From the NCBI GenBank assembly GCA_015229045.1, contig JADGCJ010000056.1, positions 1-20,014 of the forward strand: a stretch of 20,014 nt of DNA, given 5' to 3'. This document shows positions 8,281 through 15,721 of this stretch, piece by piece. The position numbers and the translations under genes are program-made. The DNA is from Magnetococcales bacterium (GTDB lineage Bacteria > Pseudomonadota > Magnetococcia > Magnetococcales > DC0425bin3). The notes beneath the pieces are model-generated. The model did not search any database and was not told the DNA's origin. It saw nothing but the letters and a program-made list of their open reading frames with translations. Position 1 is the first letter of the stretch. Each line of letters opens with the position of its first letter.

Positions 8281-9246
8281 ATGGAGCTGGATGAGAGGGG
8301 TGTCGCCCAGCCTCATGATCGTTTTTTCAAGGCTTTGCTTGCTGATCCAGAGTCGGCAGGTGCTTTGCTGAGGGAGCGGTTGCCCGGGGAAGTGGTGGCT
8401 TTGCTCGCCTCTGATCCTCCTGAGTTGGTCGAAGGCAGCTTTATTGATGACGAGCTGCAGGGGCATGTAACCGACAGGCTGTACCGAGTCCGTTTGGTGG
8501 CTGGGAGTGATGCTTTTGTTTACACCCTTCTTGAGCATAAAAGCTATCCGGATCGGTGGGTTGCCTTTCAGTTTTACCGCTACGTGAGCCGCATTCTGGA
8601 GCAGTGGGGGCGAGAGAATCCTGGTTGGGAGAAGTTGCCGCCCGTCATTCCGGTGGTTGTTTACCATGGGGCGACCCAATGGACCATATCGGACGAGCTG
8701 CATGCTTTGATGGCTGGAATCGATGCCTTGCGTCCTTATTTGCCCAATTTTCATTTTGTCATCGTTGATCTTGGGGAGATCGACGATGGCGCTTTGTCCA
8801 ACGATCCACGTTTGCGGGCCGGGTTACTCGCCCTGAAGTATGTCTTTCGTAAAGGGGAACAACTTGGTATCCTGGAGGCAATCGGTGTGGCGTTGCAAAA
8901 TGTTCCCGATATGCTCTACCAGGTGGTTCTGTACATTGCCCATACTTATGAAAATGTGGATGAAATTGACATACGAAAAGTGATCCAAGCAGCGCGACCG
9001 AGGGAGGATGCCAAAATGCTATCCAAGTTTGCGAGAGACATCCTGGATGGAAAATCGGAGTTGGCGAAGGAGGTGATGCGCCAGGAGGGTGAGGCGTCAC
9101 TTTTACTTCGCTTGATGCGCCGTCGTTTTGGGCAACTTCCAGACTGGGTAGCGACCAAGATCAAAGGTGCTGATACGCACCTTCTTGAAACCTGGTCTGA
9201 CCGCATCTTTGATGCCAAGTCAGTAGAGGAAATTTTTTCTGCTTGA
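8281..9246 (+). CDS. Rpn-family recombination-promoting nuclease / putative transposase
   Basis: A 321-residue protein of the Rpn/Transposase_31 type, a PD-(D/E)XK nuclease fold. The N-terminus has the family opening PHDRFFKALL (residues 11-20). Candidate active-site residues are Asp65, Glu85 and Lys87 (LLEHKS) and Gln97 in the following QFYRY helix. The last 52 residues (270-321, GEASLLLRLMRRRFG onward) match the DUF4351 tail often found in this family. Characterised Rpn proteins from E. coli are DNA endonucleases that promote recA-independent recombination; no terminal repeats or insertion-sequence ends were seen around this copy. The start ATG has an excellent AGGAGG. It sits 36 bases after the cyclase gene and so may be read from the same transcript, although a functional link is unlikely. 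These genes are commonly multicopy and mobile. Confidence 0.9.
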   Translation: MELDERGVAQPHDRFFKALLADPESAGALLRERLPGEVVALLASDPPELVEGSFIDDELQGHVTDRLYRVRLVAGSDAFVYTLLEHKSYPDRWVAFQFYRYVSRILEQWGRENPGWEKLPPVIPVVVYHGATQWTISDELHALMAGIDALRPYLPNFHFVIVDLGEIDDGALSNDPRLRAGLLALKYVFRKGEQLGILEAIGVALQNVPDMLYQVVLYIAHTYENVDEIDIRKVIQAARPREDAKMLSKFARDILDGKSELAKEVMRQEGEASLLLRLMRRRFGQLPDWVATKIKGADTHLLETWSDRIFDAKSVEEIFSA

Positions 9247-9341
9247 ATGCTTGAGTGGCAGCGGGGTGGTTTGATAACTTTAGGCTGCACAGCCCGCCGG
9301 GTTGCTTGTGACGAGGGTCGCTGCCTTTATTGAGGCTTTTT

Positions 9342-11768
9342 ATGCAGAAAAGTCGTTCGCGAAGATGGAAGAACTTTTTGTTGCGTCGCTCTTCCTCTGT
9401 TCAGCCACCATCTGAAGGGTATCTGTCGGTCATCAAGGATCCCTCTGATAAACCCGAAAAGAGTGACCCGGATAAATACCTGTCGGTGGTAAAAGACTCT
9501 GCCGACATGGTGCGGAGTGTGCATTTTTTGCTCCTGACGATTGGGGTTTATTTTTTTATCCTGATCTCAACCACCACGCATAAAATGTTGCTTATGGCCA
9601 GTGATTTACCCCTGCCGCTGCTGGGGGTTGGTGTGCCCATCGTCGATTTTTATAAATTTGGACCGGCGGTATGGATGTTTTTAAATTTAAATTTGCTGCT
9701 TCTTCTTTATCAATTTTCCATTACCCTGCAAGAGGCAAAAAAATCTTTCGAGGATAATCACACAACGCCATTTCATACCCGGTTGCAAAGCTTCAATATT
9801 GCGCATTGGTTGGCGGGAACCCATTCTGGTGGCATGCATTTTATTTTAACCTCATACGTCTTTGTTACGGTCTTGGTTTTTCCGCTTTCGTTGTTGCTTT
9901 TTGCCCAGATACGCTTTTTACCCTATCATAATGCTGATATTACTTGGTGGGGGCATCGGCTGCCGATTTTATTATATCTCTTCTCGGTTTGGTATTTTTG
10001 GCCAAAAATTGTTTCCCATTTATCGAGTCAGTCGTGGCGGTGGTGTCAGGTATGGGATTTCCTCTGGTTAAATCGCATTTTGGCGTTATTGTTGACATTT
10101 TCGGTTGTATTGCACACCTTGTTTGGGGCTACGGTTCCTGGTGAGTGGGCGGATTTATGGGAAACAAATGATGATATTGGATTTTATGAAGAAAATACCA
10201 AAAATATTCCAATACCATATTCACAGTCGGTAAAACTAGGTGTACATGTGTTTCGTTTTATGTACGGCCTGGAAGGTGCCAGGTGGTTTGTGCGTAACCT
10301 GGACGTTCAGGATGCAGATTTGGTCAAAAAAGAGCCAACTCCCGAGGTGATTGCAATTTACGTTAGCCAAAGCAAGCCTGTTGAAGATGCGTGGGTTGAG
10401 CATGCTATTGGGCTGGATTTGCGTGGGCGAGACCTGCGTCGTGCTAATTTTTTTAGGTCCAGGTTTTACAATGTAAAGTTTGACGAGGGTACCAAACTAG
10501 ATAATGCTGTACTTGACAGAGCTATCCTCAAAAATCTGAACATCAGAAATGTTCATATGGAAGGAGTTTCGCTTGTAGGGGCACAACTGGATGGTACCTT
10601 CATGCTTGAGATGCACTTGGAGATGGCGAATTTGTCAGGAGCGACATTTAATGGGACTATTATAAGAAACTCATCTCTTAAAGGGGCGAACTTATCCGGA
10701 ACGCTCTTGCGAGGAGTGGTGTTTATGGGATCAGATCTGTCATTGGCGAACCTAAATCAATCGCATCTTCAAGTGGCAAATCTATCCAATTCTTACATTC
10801 AGATGGCAAACCTAGAAAATGCACATCTGGAAGGGGCCAATCTTAACGGAGCACACTTGGAAGGAGCCAATCTTAGCGGAGCGCATTTGGAGGGAGCTGA
10901 TCTTAAAACGGCAAACTTGAGGGGAATAATAATTGAGAGTGAGGGCTTCTTAAAAGGACTTAAATCCGCAGGACTTGAGTCAGATAGAAACACAAGGAGA
11001 ATGAATAGGATCTATTTGACTGGGGCGGATCTCCGCGGAGCAATACTTGATCATGCTGATCTTATGAATATTGGTAAACAGGTGGAAGGTGATGAGGGAA
11101 GACAAAATATTTTGGATTGGAATGTTATTTCTAAAAGTTTAAATAGGTTTCCAGAAGCAAGGAAGCAACAAGCTTTGAAAAGGTTACAAGATTCAGAAAA
11201 ACAATGGGAAGGGGCCAGGAGAAAGGGGTTTTTAACAGAACGTTTTACTCCGTACCCGGGCAAGAATACCGAAGGTGGTGTGGTAGAATGTGAATATTCA
11301 ACTTCATTCAAGAGTACTCTCTTTGAGAGAAACTTCAAAGAGGTGTTGCAAGACAATAAATATGGTCAGTCTGAATGTGTTCTTCCAGAGCCAGTTGCGA
11401 AGAAAGAGTATAATGAAAAATATCTCCAATTTCTTAAAGAAGATATGTTTTGCAATTCCGTGTTGCTGGCAGCTGCAGTAGTAAAAAACGTTATTGATGG
11501 GCTAAATGGAGTTTTGCCTTCTTGCAAAAATGATCCTTCAGTGCAGAAGGTTCATTTTGTGAAACCAACGATAAAATTATTAAGGTTCCCTTGTTGCTAC
11601 ACTCAAATAAATCATTTGGAAATAGAAGATGTTATTCTTTTTGTTAACCAACTTTCGCAGAAAAAATGTCCGAACTTGATTAATGCTAAAGACCAAAAAC
11701 TCTGGCAAGAATCTCAGAAGGCATTGGAATACGCCACAAGCAAAAAGTGGACATGCAGTAATAAATAG
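9342..11768 (+). CDS. Multi-pass membrane protein with pentapeptide repeats
   Basis: An 808-residue protein. A basic, hydrophilic N-terminus (1-58) holds two copies of a YLSV-I/V-KD motif (27-33 and 46-52). Five likely membrane helices follow at about 60-76, 106-124, 165-190, 206-222 and 242-262. Residues about 355-530, and again about 559-576, are pentapeptide repeats of the A(N/D)LXX type, which form a right-handed four-sided beta-helix. The last 200 residues (about 600-808) are soluble, contain nine Cys and match nothing I recognise. Membrane helices joined to pentapeptide repeats occur in many bacterial proteins of unknown function. The ATG at 9342 is preferred over TTG 9330 because GAGG lies 6 bases upstream. 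The gene is visibly AT-richer than the flanking genes, most strongly in the 3' half, suggesting separate acquisition. Confidence 0.85.
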   Translation: MQKSRSRRWKNFLLRRSSSVQPPSEGYLSVIKDPSDKPEKSDPDKYLSVVKDSADMVRSVHFLLLTIGVYFFILISTTTHKMLLMASDLPLPLLGVGVPIVDFYKFGPAVWMFLNLNLLLLLYQFSITLQEAKKSFEDNHTTPFHTRLQSFNIAHWLAGTHSGGMHFILTSYVFVTVLVFPLSLLLFAQIRFLPYHNADITWWGHRLPILLYLFSVWYFWPKIVSHLSSQSWRWCQVWDFLWLNRILALLLTFSVVLHTLFGATVPGEWADLWETNDDIGFYEENTKNIPIPYSQSVKLGVHVFRFMYGLEGARWFVRNLDVQDADLVKKEPTPEVIAIYVSQSKPVEDAWVEHAIGLDLRGRDLRRANFFRSRFYNVKFDEGTKLDNAVLDRAILKNLNIRNVHMEGVSLVGAQLDGTFMLEMHLEMANLSGATFNGTIIRNSSLKGANLSGTLLRGVVFMGSDLSLANLNQSHLQVANLSNSYIQMANLENAHLEGANLNGAHLEGANLSGAHLEGADLKTANLRGIIIESEGFLKGLKSAGLESDRNTRRMNRIYLTGADLRGAILDHADLMNIGKQVEGDEGRQNILDWNVISKSLNRFPEARKQQALKRLQDSEKQWEGARRKGFLTERFTPYPGKNTEGGVVECEYSTSFKSTLFERNFKEVLQDNKYGQSECVLPEPVAKKEYNEKYLQFLKEDMFCNSVLLAAAVVKNVIDGLNGVLPSCKNDPSVQKVHFVKPTIKLLRFPCCYTQINHLEIEDVILFVNQLSQKKCPNLINAKDQKLWQESQKALEYATSKKWTCSNK
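10821..10910 (+). repeat. Three tandem 30-bp units within the pentapeptide region
   Basis: Units at 10821-10850, 10851-10880 and 10881-10910 are near-identical and each encodes ten residues of the form AHLEGANLNG (two pentapeptides). Conservation at the DNA level is higher than among the other repeats of the gene, so these units were probably duplicated recently. Confidence 0.8.
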
Positions 11769-12436
11769 ATAAAAATTTTGTTAAATCAACCCGGTGAAAA
11801 ATCAAATCTCGCATGCGGTGTGTTTGCTACCATCCGTGACCAGTTCCCTGGATCATGCAAGGGCTATGAGTTTTACGCGAAATATTTCAAAAAAAAGGGC
11901 AGGAATTGCGCTTTTTCGCCAAAAACATATCATTAATAATTTTTATCCACCCAATTTTCACATAATCAGGGGTGGTACGAGTTTGTTACGAAAATTTTTC
12001 ATTGCCTTCGGCGGCGGATCCCTTTAGTGTGCCCCCGAGCGAACGCATTCCTGCTGGTTTGGTAGGGCGGGAACTGTTTTCCTCTCCTGGTTTTGATGTA
12101 ACAAACGTGTGCATCGTGGTGGTGGATGCACCCTGTTTGGCCGGGACTCCCCTTGTGATGTGGTTCCTCATGGATGAGAAGAGTGGCTCGGTATGTCGCT
12201 GATTGGTTTCGACCGATCGACGGCATGGGGTCGGGGCGTTGGCTGTCAGGGTGCAAGGGGTTTGCAGGCCTGCCTCCCGACTTGAGGTATCCGCTTCGAT
12301 GGGTACGGGGGGGCCTCTGTCCAATCCCTTGGTGTAAAAAAAGCGGTAACCGGCGGAAACTCCATAAGAGGCGGACAGGATAGATTATCGCCGGACTTGG
12401 TTGAAAATCTTAAACATTTTTGAGGAGTGAAGAACA
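11769..12436. other. 668-bp stretch without a convincing gene
   Basis: The first 230 bases continue the AT-rich composition of the pentapeptide gene; from about 12000 the sequence turns GC-richer. Short open frames exist on both strands but lack ribosome sites and recognisable products. Seen here: a hairpin with arms GTGCATC (12109-12115) and GATGCAC (12125-12131), and the candidate operator at 12252-12273. The phaB promoter should lie in the last 150 bases, but I found no good -35/-10 pair. No intrinsic terminator for the pentapeptide gene is evident. Confidence 0.5.
12252..12273. promoter_or_regulatory. Candidate PhaR-type operator upstream of phaB
   Basis: TGCAA (12252-12256) and TTGCA (12262-12266) form a dyad with a 5-base spacer, overlapped by the perfect palindrome GCAGGCCTGC (12264-12273). 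TGC/GCA dyads are the kind of site described for PhaR proteins in other bacteria. It lies about 165 bases before the phaB start. Assignment to PhaR is inference. Confidence 0.35.
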
Positions 12437-13183
12437 ATGACGCAAAGAGTGGCGCTGGTAACGGGAGCCGTTGGTGGCATTGGTACCGCAATCGTGACCG
12501 AACTGGCCAAGGCCGGTTACAAGGTCGCTGGCAACTACATTCCCCTGGAAAAAGATAAATTGCCGCAATGGAAAGAGGCCCGCCAGAAGGATGGCGTTTC
12601 GGTCGAACTGTTCGAAGCCGATGTGACCGATATCGACTCCTGCGCCAAGCTGGTGGCCGATGTGCAGGCCAAACTGGGCCCTATCGATATCCTGGTGAAC
12701 AATGCCGGCATCACCAGAGACGGCTTCATGAAAAAAATGAAAAAAGAGAATTGGGACGCCGTAATCAACACCAACCTGAACAGCGTCTTTAACGTGACGC
12801 GACAGGTGGTCGAGGGCATGTTGGATCGGAAATATGGCCGCATCGTCAACATCTCCTCCATGAATGGACAAAAAGGCCAGATTGGCCAGACCAACTACTC
12901 CGCCGCCAAAGCAGGTATCCATGGCTTCAGCATGGCCCTGGCCCAGGAAGTGGCGCGCAACGGCGTGACCGTGAACACCATTGCCCCCGGCTATACCGCG
13001 ACCCCCATGGTTATGGCCATCGATGAGAAAATCTTGAAATCCATCATCGACCAGATTCCCGCCAAGCGTATGGCCACCCCGGAAGAGATTGCCTGGACGG
13101 TCCGCTTCCTGGCTGACGAACGCTCCGGCTTTGTCAATGGCGCCATGATTCCGGTCAACGGTGCCCAGTTCACCAGCTTCTGA
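12437..13183 (+). CDS. phaB: Acetoacetyl-CoA reductase (short-chain dehydrogenase)
   Basis: A 248-residue classical SDR, the usual length for PhaB. It reduces acetoacetyl-CoA to (R)-3-hydroxybutyryl-CoA with NADPH, the step that supplies monomer for PHB synthesis in the cytoplasm. Visible motifs: the nucleotide-binding TGxxxGxG (Gly10, Gly14, Gly16), the NNAG structural motif followed by ITRD, catalytic Ser141, and Tyr154 and Lys158 of YSAAK. The alternative FabG (3-oxoacyl-ACP reductase) is the closest relative, but the position just upstream of phaR, phasin, phaE and phaC favours PhaB. The start ATG has GAGGAG 9 bases upstream. A strong hairpin follows the stop codon. Confidence 0.93.
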   Translation: MTQRVALVTGAVGGIGTAIVTELAKAGYKVAGNYIPLEKDKLPQWKEARQKDGVSVELFEADVTDIDSCAKLVADVQAKLGPIDILVNNAGITRDGFMKKMKKENWDAVINTNLNSVFNVTRQVVEGMLDRKYGRIVNISSMNGQKGQIGQTNYSAAKAGIHGFSMALAQEVARNGVTVNTIAPGYTATPMVMAIDEKILKSIIDQIPAKRMATPEEIAWTVRFLADERSGFVNGAMIPVNGAQFTSF

Positions 13184-13196
13184 GCCATGCCATGCG

Positions 13197-13235
13197 TTCG
13201 GGAGAGGATCTCTCAACTCGAGGTTCTCTCCCGAA
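13197..13235. other. Strong inverted repeat between phaB and phaR
   Basis: The 10-base arms TTCGGGAGAG (13197-13206) and CTCTCCCGAA (13226-13235) are perfectly complementary, 13 bases after the phaB stop. There is no T tract after the hairpin, so it is more likely a processing or stability hairpin, or a weak attenuator, than a classical intrinsic terminator. Confidence 0.65.
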
Positions 13236-13329
13236 TCGAGACCGGCAGGTTCTGAAACCGCATATTGAGAATGGCTCCAACCATCCCGGAGTGGTCACGG
13301 AGAGGGGGGTTCCCCTCCATCCAAGAGCA

Positions 13330-13950
13330 ATGGAACAAAATTCGCGCACCCGATTGATCAAGAAATATCCGAATCGCCGTCTTTATGATCAGGAAGCCTC
13401 CTGTTTTCTGACTCTGGACGGTGTCCGGAAGCTGGTCGTGGAGGGTATGCCATTCCGGGTGGTCGATGCCAAAAATGGCCACGACATCACACGGGCCATC
13501 CTGTTGCAGGTGCTTGCCGAGGAAGAAGAGAAGGGGGTGCCCATCTTCAGCACCAACCTTCTGCTCATGATCATCCGGCTTTATGGCAATCATTCGCAGC
13601 TTGATTTCAGTCGGTTTATCGAGCGCAGCTTTGCTTTCTTCCTGGAGCAACAGGGAAATCTGGGTGCAAAACTGACCCAGCCCCTGCTCAACCCTGTCAA
13701 GCCGGGGGTCTCGATCATCTCCACTTTGACGGAAATGGCGGAAAAAAACTTGGCCCTGTGGCAGGAGTGGCAGCGCGGGATCCCCTCCCCGCTGGAGATG
13801 TGGTCCCCCGGGAGTACCGGAGATACCCAAGGTTTGGATGTCCAGCCTGAGTCCGAACCCGTCGATCCGGCTGCGCGCAGGCTTGGCGAAAAAGAGGTTT
13901 CTCTGGAGAAAGAAATAGGTCGTCGAGGGCTTTCTGAGTCGGGGGGGTGA
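13330..13950 (+). CDS. phaR: PHA synthesis repressor PhaR
   Basis: A 206-residue regulator. The N-terminal PHB/PHA accumulation DNA-binding domain is unmistakable (RLIKKYPNRRLYD at about 8-20, then FRVVDAKNGHDITRAILLQV), followed by the second PHB-accumulation regulatory segment (LLLMIIRLYG about 80, then FSRFIERSFAFFLEQQ). The C-terminal third is variable and hydrophilic. In other bacteria PhaR represses phasin genes and its own gene, and is released when it binds growing PHA granules. ATG 13330 is chosen because the family starts only a few residues before the RLIKKYPNRRLYD block; the frame is open back to ATG 13192, but the added residues look unlike the family. The ribosome site is weak, and a small hairpin (GAGGGG 13302-13307, CCCCTC 13312-13317) lies just before the start, which may lower translation. 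Confidence 0.93.
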   Translation: MEQNSRTRLIKKYPNRRLYDQEASCFLTLDGVRKLVVEGMPFRVVDAKNGHDITRAILLQVLAEEEEKGVPIFSTNLLLMIIRLYGNHSQLDFSRFIERSFAFFLEQQGNLGAKLTQPLLNPVKPGVSIISTLTEMAEKNLALWQEWQRGIPSPLEMWSPGSTGDTQGLDVQPESEPVDPAARRLGEKEVSLEKEIGRRGLSESGG

Positions 13951-14042
13951 CCTGTTTTTTTGTTTGAACACTTTGAAAATGTTTGGTGTTTTTGTGCTGC
14001 AACGGTTTTCACGGAAATTCTTTCGCACCGCAAAAAAAAGGA

Positions 14043-14071
14043 TTGACAGCCCGGAATGGCCTCTGTATTAT
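14043..14071 (+). promoter_or_regulatory. Near-consensus sigma70 promoter of the phasin gene
   Basis: A perfect -35 box TTGACA (14043-14048) and a -10 box TATTAT (14066-14071) are separated by exactly 17 bases. Transcription should begin near 14078, giving a leader of about 50 bases. This is the best promoter match in the window and fits a highly expressed granule-coat gene. Confidence 0.85.
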
Positions 14072-14098
14072 GCAGTGCAACATGTTGCGGTGCATAAT
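14067..14098. promoter_or_regulatory. 32-bp palindrome over the phasin promoter, likely PhaR operator
   Basis: Outer arms ATTATGCA (14067-14074) and TGCATAAT (14091-14098) are perfectly complementary and enclose the perfect inner palindrome GCAACATGTTGC (14077-14088); only two base pairs on each side of the inner core fail to match. The palindrome covers most of the -10 box and the predicted start point, so a bound protein would block RNA polymerase. TGC...GCA symmetry, a phaR gene immediately upstream and a phasin immediately downstream make PhaR the obvious ligand (inference). The half-site GCACCGCAA recurs at 14025-14033, upstream of the -35 box, in inverted orientation to TTGCGGTGC at 14085-14093. 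Confidence 0.75.
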
Positions 14099-14126
14099 CG
14101 CAATCACCCGAGCTGGAGGATGAAAG

Positions 14127-14489
14127 ATGGATAAGAAAGTTGTGGAACAGGTCAATGAGATGACCAAGACCGTACTGGACTCCATGATCCGCTTGCAAGA
14201 GATCAATGATCGGACAGTCCAGCAGTTGGCACAGCGCCAATTGGATGCGGTCGGTGATTTCATGAGCAGCGGCATTCGCCAGTTGAAAGCCCTGGGTGAA
14301 ACCAAAGATCTGAGCCAGGTGGTCAGCAAGCAGGCCGATATGGCCAAGGAGCTGAATGACCGGATGCTGGAGCATGCCCGGCAAACCATGGATCTGCTCA
14401 TGACCAGCCGGAACGAACTGAATGCCATGATGGAATCCAACCTTCAGGCGATTCTCAATAAAACGAAAGAAGCCGTGGAAAAGAAATAA
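14127..14489 (+). CDS. phaP: Phasin family protein
   Basis: A 120-residue, almost wholly helical protein without Cys, Pro or membrane segments. Heptad-like spacing of Leu, Met, Val and Ile, with many Gln, Glu and Lys, gives an amphipathic coiled-coil profile typical of phasins, the proteins that coat PHA granules and set their number and size. Primary sequence recognition is moderate; the setting (phaR upstream, phaE and phaC downstream, strong regulated promoter) makes the call firm. The ribosome site GGAGG lies 7 bases before the ATG. A hairpin separates it from phaE, which could let the phasin be made in excess of the synthase. Confidence 0.85.
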   Translation: MDKKVVEQVNEMTKTVLDSMIRLQEINDRTVQQLAQRQLDAVGDFMSSGIRQLKALGETKDLSQVVSKQADMAKELNDRMLEHARQTMDLLMTSRNELNAMMESNLQAILNKTKEAVEKK

Positions 14490-14505
14490 CAGTTTGATGG
14501 TGCAA

Positions 14506-14540
14506 GCCGGCGGAACCACGCAGGGGGGAATGCCGTCGGC
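14506..14540 (+). other. Intercistronic hairpin between phasin and phaE
   Basis: GCCGGCGG (14506-14513) pairs with CCGTCGGC (14533-14540), eight pairs including one G-U, with a 19-base loop. TGCA at 14501-14504 and 14545-14548 brackets it. No T tract follows, so partial termination or protection of the phasin mRNA 3' end is more likely than full termination. Confidence 0.5.
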
Positions 14541-14572
14541 TCACTGCAATCAAGATCCCATGGAGGATGATG

Positions 14573-15718
14573 ATGGCGGAACGAGGCGTTTTTCCCACGG
14601 ACTGGATGGAGACATGGACGGAAATGCAAAAGAAGTCCATGACTGCATGGATGGATGCGTTAGGCCAGACGTGGACAGGTGGTGGCAGCTTGCCCGCCGG
14701 TGATATGGGTATCCGGATGTGGAAAGAGGGCCTGGAACGGTGGCAAAAGCTCCTTCCCCCCTTCATGAGCGGTGGCATGCCGGGACAGGACATCATGCGC
14801 GGCCTGATGTCGTCCAACGAGAATTACATCCGGTTCGCCGAGATGTTTTTCAAAGGCTTCTCGCAACTCCGGGAGATGCAAACAGCAGGTGGCAACTGGA
14901 AAGAAGCCCTCGACAAGACCATCGACCAGATGAAAGGCCTCTTTACCGCCCCCCTGGGTGGCAAGGCCCTGGGCGAAGGGATGATGGGCTACTTCGGTCA
15001 ATCGATGGAAGCCTGGAACCGGCTGGCATCGACGGCCATGCAGTTGCCGGAGAATCCGTTCCAGAACATCATGGGACCCAGCCTGATGGCTGGCAGCAAA
15101 ATCGGCCGGGAGCAGCTGGAAAAGATCATGGCCATGCCCCCGATAGGGCCCAATCCGGATGTGCAAAAGAAATGGAAAGAGTGGGCTCTGTTGGCCCTGA
15201 AGTTCCAGGAGGCCATGGAAACCTACATGGGCCACATCGGCAAGGTCGGCCCCGCCGCATTGGACAAACTGAAGGAAAAACTCCTGAAGATGGCCGAGAA
15301 GGGCGAAAAGGTCGAGACGCTGAAAGACCTGTTCAGTCTGTGGGTCGATGCCGGTGACAGCGCCTTCTCCGACATGACCAACACCAAAGAGTATCGGGAC
15401 GCCAACGCCGAGATGGTGCATGCCCTGATGCGGATGAAAATCCAGGGTCAGATCATCATGGACGACCAGATGGAGTCCATGAACCTCCCCAGCCGCCGCG
15501 AACTGAACACCACGCATAAGCGGGTCATCGAATTGAAACGGCGCTTCCGTGATTTGGAAGGTCGCCTGGGAACAGTGGCCAAGGTGGACGTAGCCGCCGA
15601 TCTGAATCGCCTGCGGGGCGAGATCGAGGCCCTGAAGCACGAAGTGGCAGAACTGAAAGGTGGCAAAGCTGCCGCCGCCGCTGCCGCCGCCAAGAAACCC
15701 CAGGGAAAAGGAGAGTAA
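14573..15718 (+). CDS. phaE: Class III PHA synthase subunit PhaE
   Basis: A 381-residue partner of PhaC. Class III synthases need both subunits; PhaE has no catalytic residues but activates PhaC and is part of the active complex at the granule surface. The protein is mostly helical and Met/Trp-rich at the N-terminus. The middle contains the family-like region ending in ..NPDVQKKWKEWALLALKFQE, followed by the conserved stretch around LFSLWVDAGDSAFSDM. The C-terminus is a coiled coil (about 310-360) ending in an Ala/Lys tail of eight consecutive Ala plus KKPQGKGE. Three in-frame ATGs occur at 14567, 14570 and 14573; the last has the best spacing (6) from GGAGG. Three bases separate its stop from the phaC start, so the two are translationally coupled and made together. 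Confidence 0.93.
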   Translation: MAERGVFPTDWMETWTEMQKKSMTAWMDALGQTWTGGGSLPAGDMGIRMWKEGLERWQKLLPPFMSGGMPGQDIMRGLMSSNENYIRFAEMFFKGFSQLREMQTAGGNWKEALDKTIDQMKGLFTAPLGGKALGEGMMGYFGQSMEAWNRLASTAMQLPENPFQNIMGPSLMAGSKIGREQLEKIMAMPPIGPNPDVQKKWKEWALLALKFQEAMETYMGHIGKVGPAALDKLKEKLLKMAEKGEKVETLKDLFSLWVDAGDSAFSDMTNTKEYRDANAEMVHALMRMKIQGQIIMDDQMESMNLPSRRELNTTHKRVIELKRRFRDLEGRLGTVAKVDVAADLNRLRGEIEALKHEVAELKGGKAAAAAAAAKKPQGKGE

Positions 15719-15721
15719 GGC

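Noticed and set aside
9283..9294. GGCTG-CA-CAGCC palindrome after the Rpn-type gene as a terminator
   Set aside because: A 2-base loop cannot form the stem well and there is no T tract after it.
11794..12027. 77-codon open frame after the pentapeptide gene
   Set aside because: It starts with GTG without a ribosome site and its product has no recognisable features; the composition changes sharply in the middle of it.
11986..12324. 112-codon minus-strand open frame in the empty stretch
   Set aside because: No ribosome site, no family resemblance and low hydrophobic-core content; it looks like a chance open frame in GC-richer DNA.
13967..13993. AACAC/GTGTT hairpin followed by T residues as terminator of phaR
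   Set aside because: The stem has only five pairs with a 14-base loop, too weak to call as a terminator.
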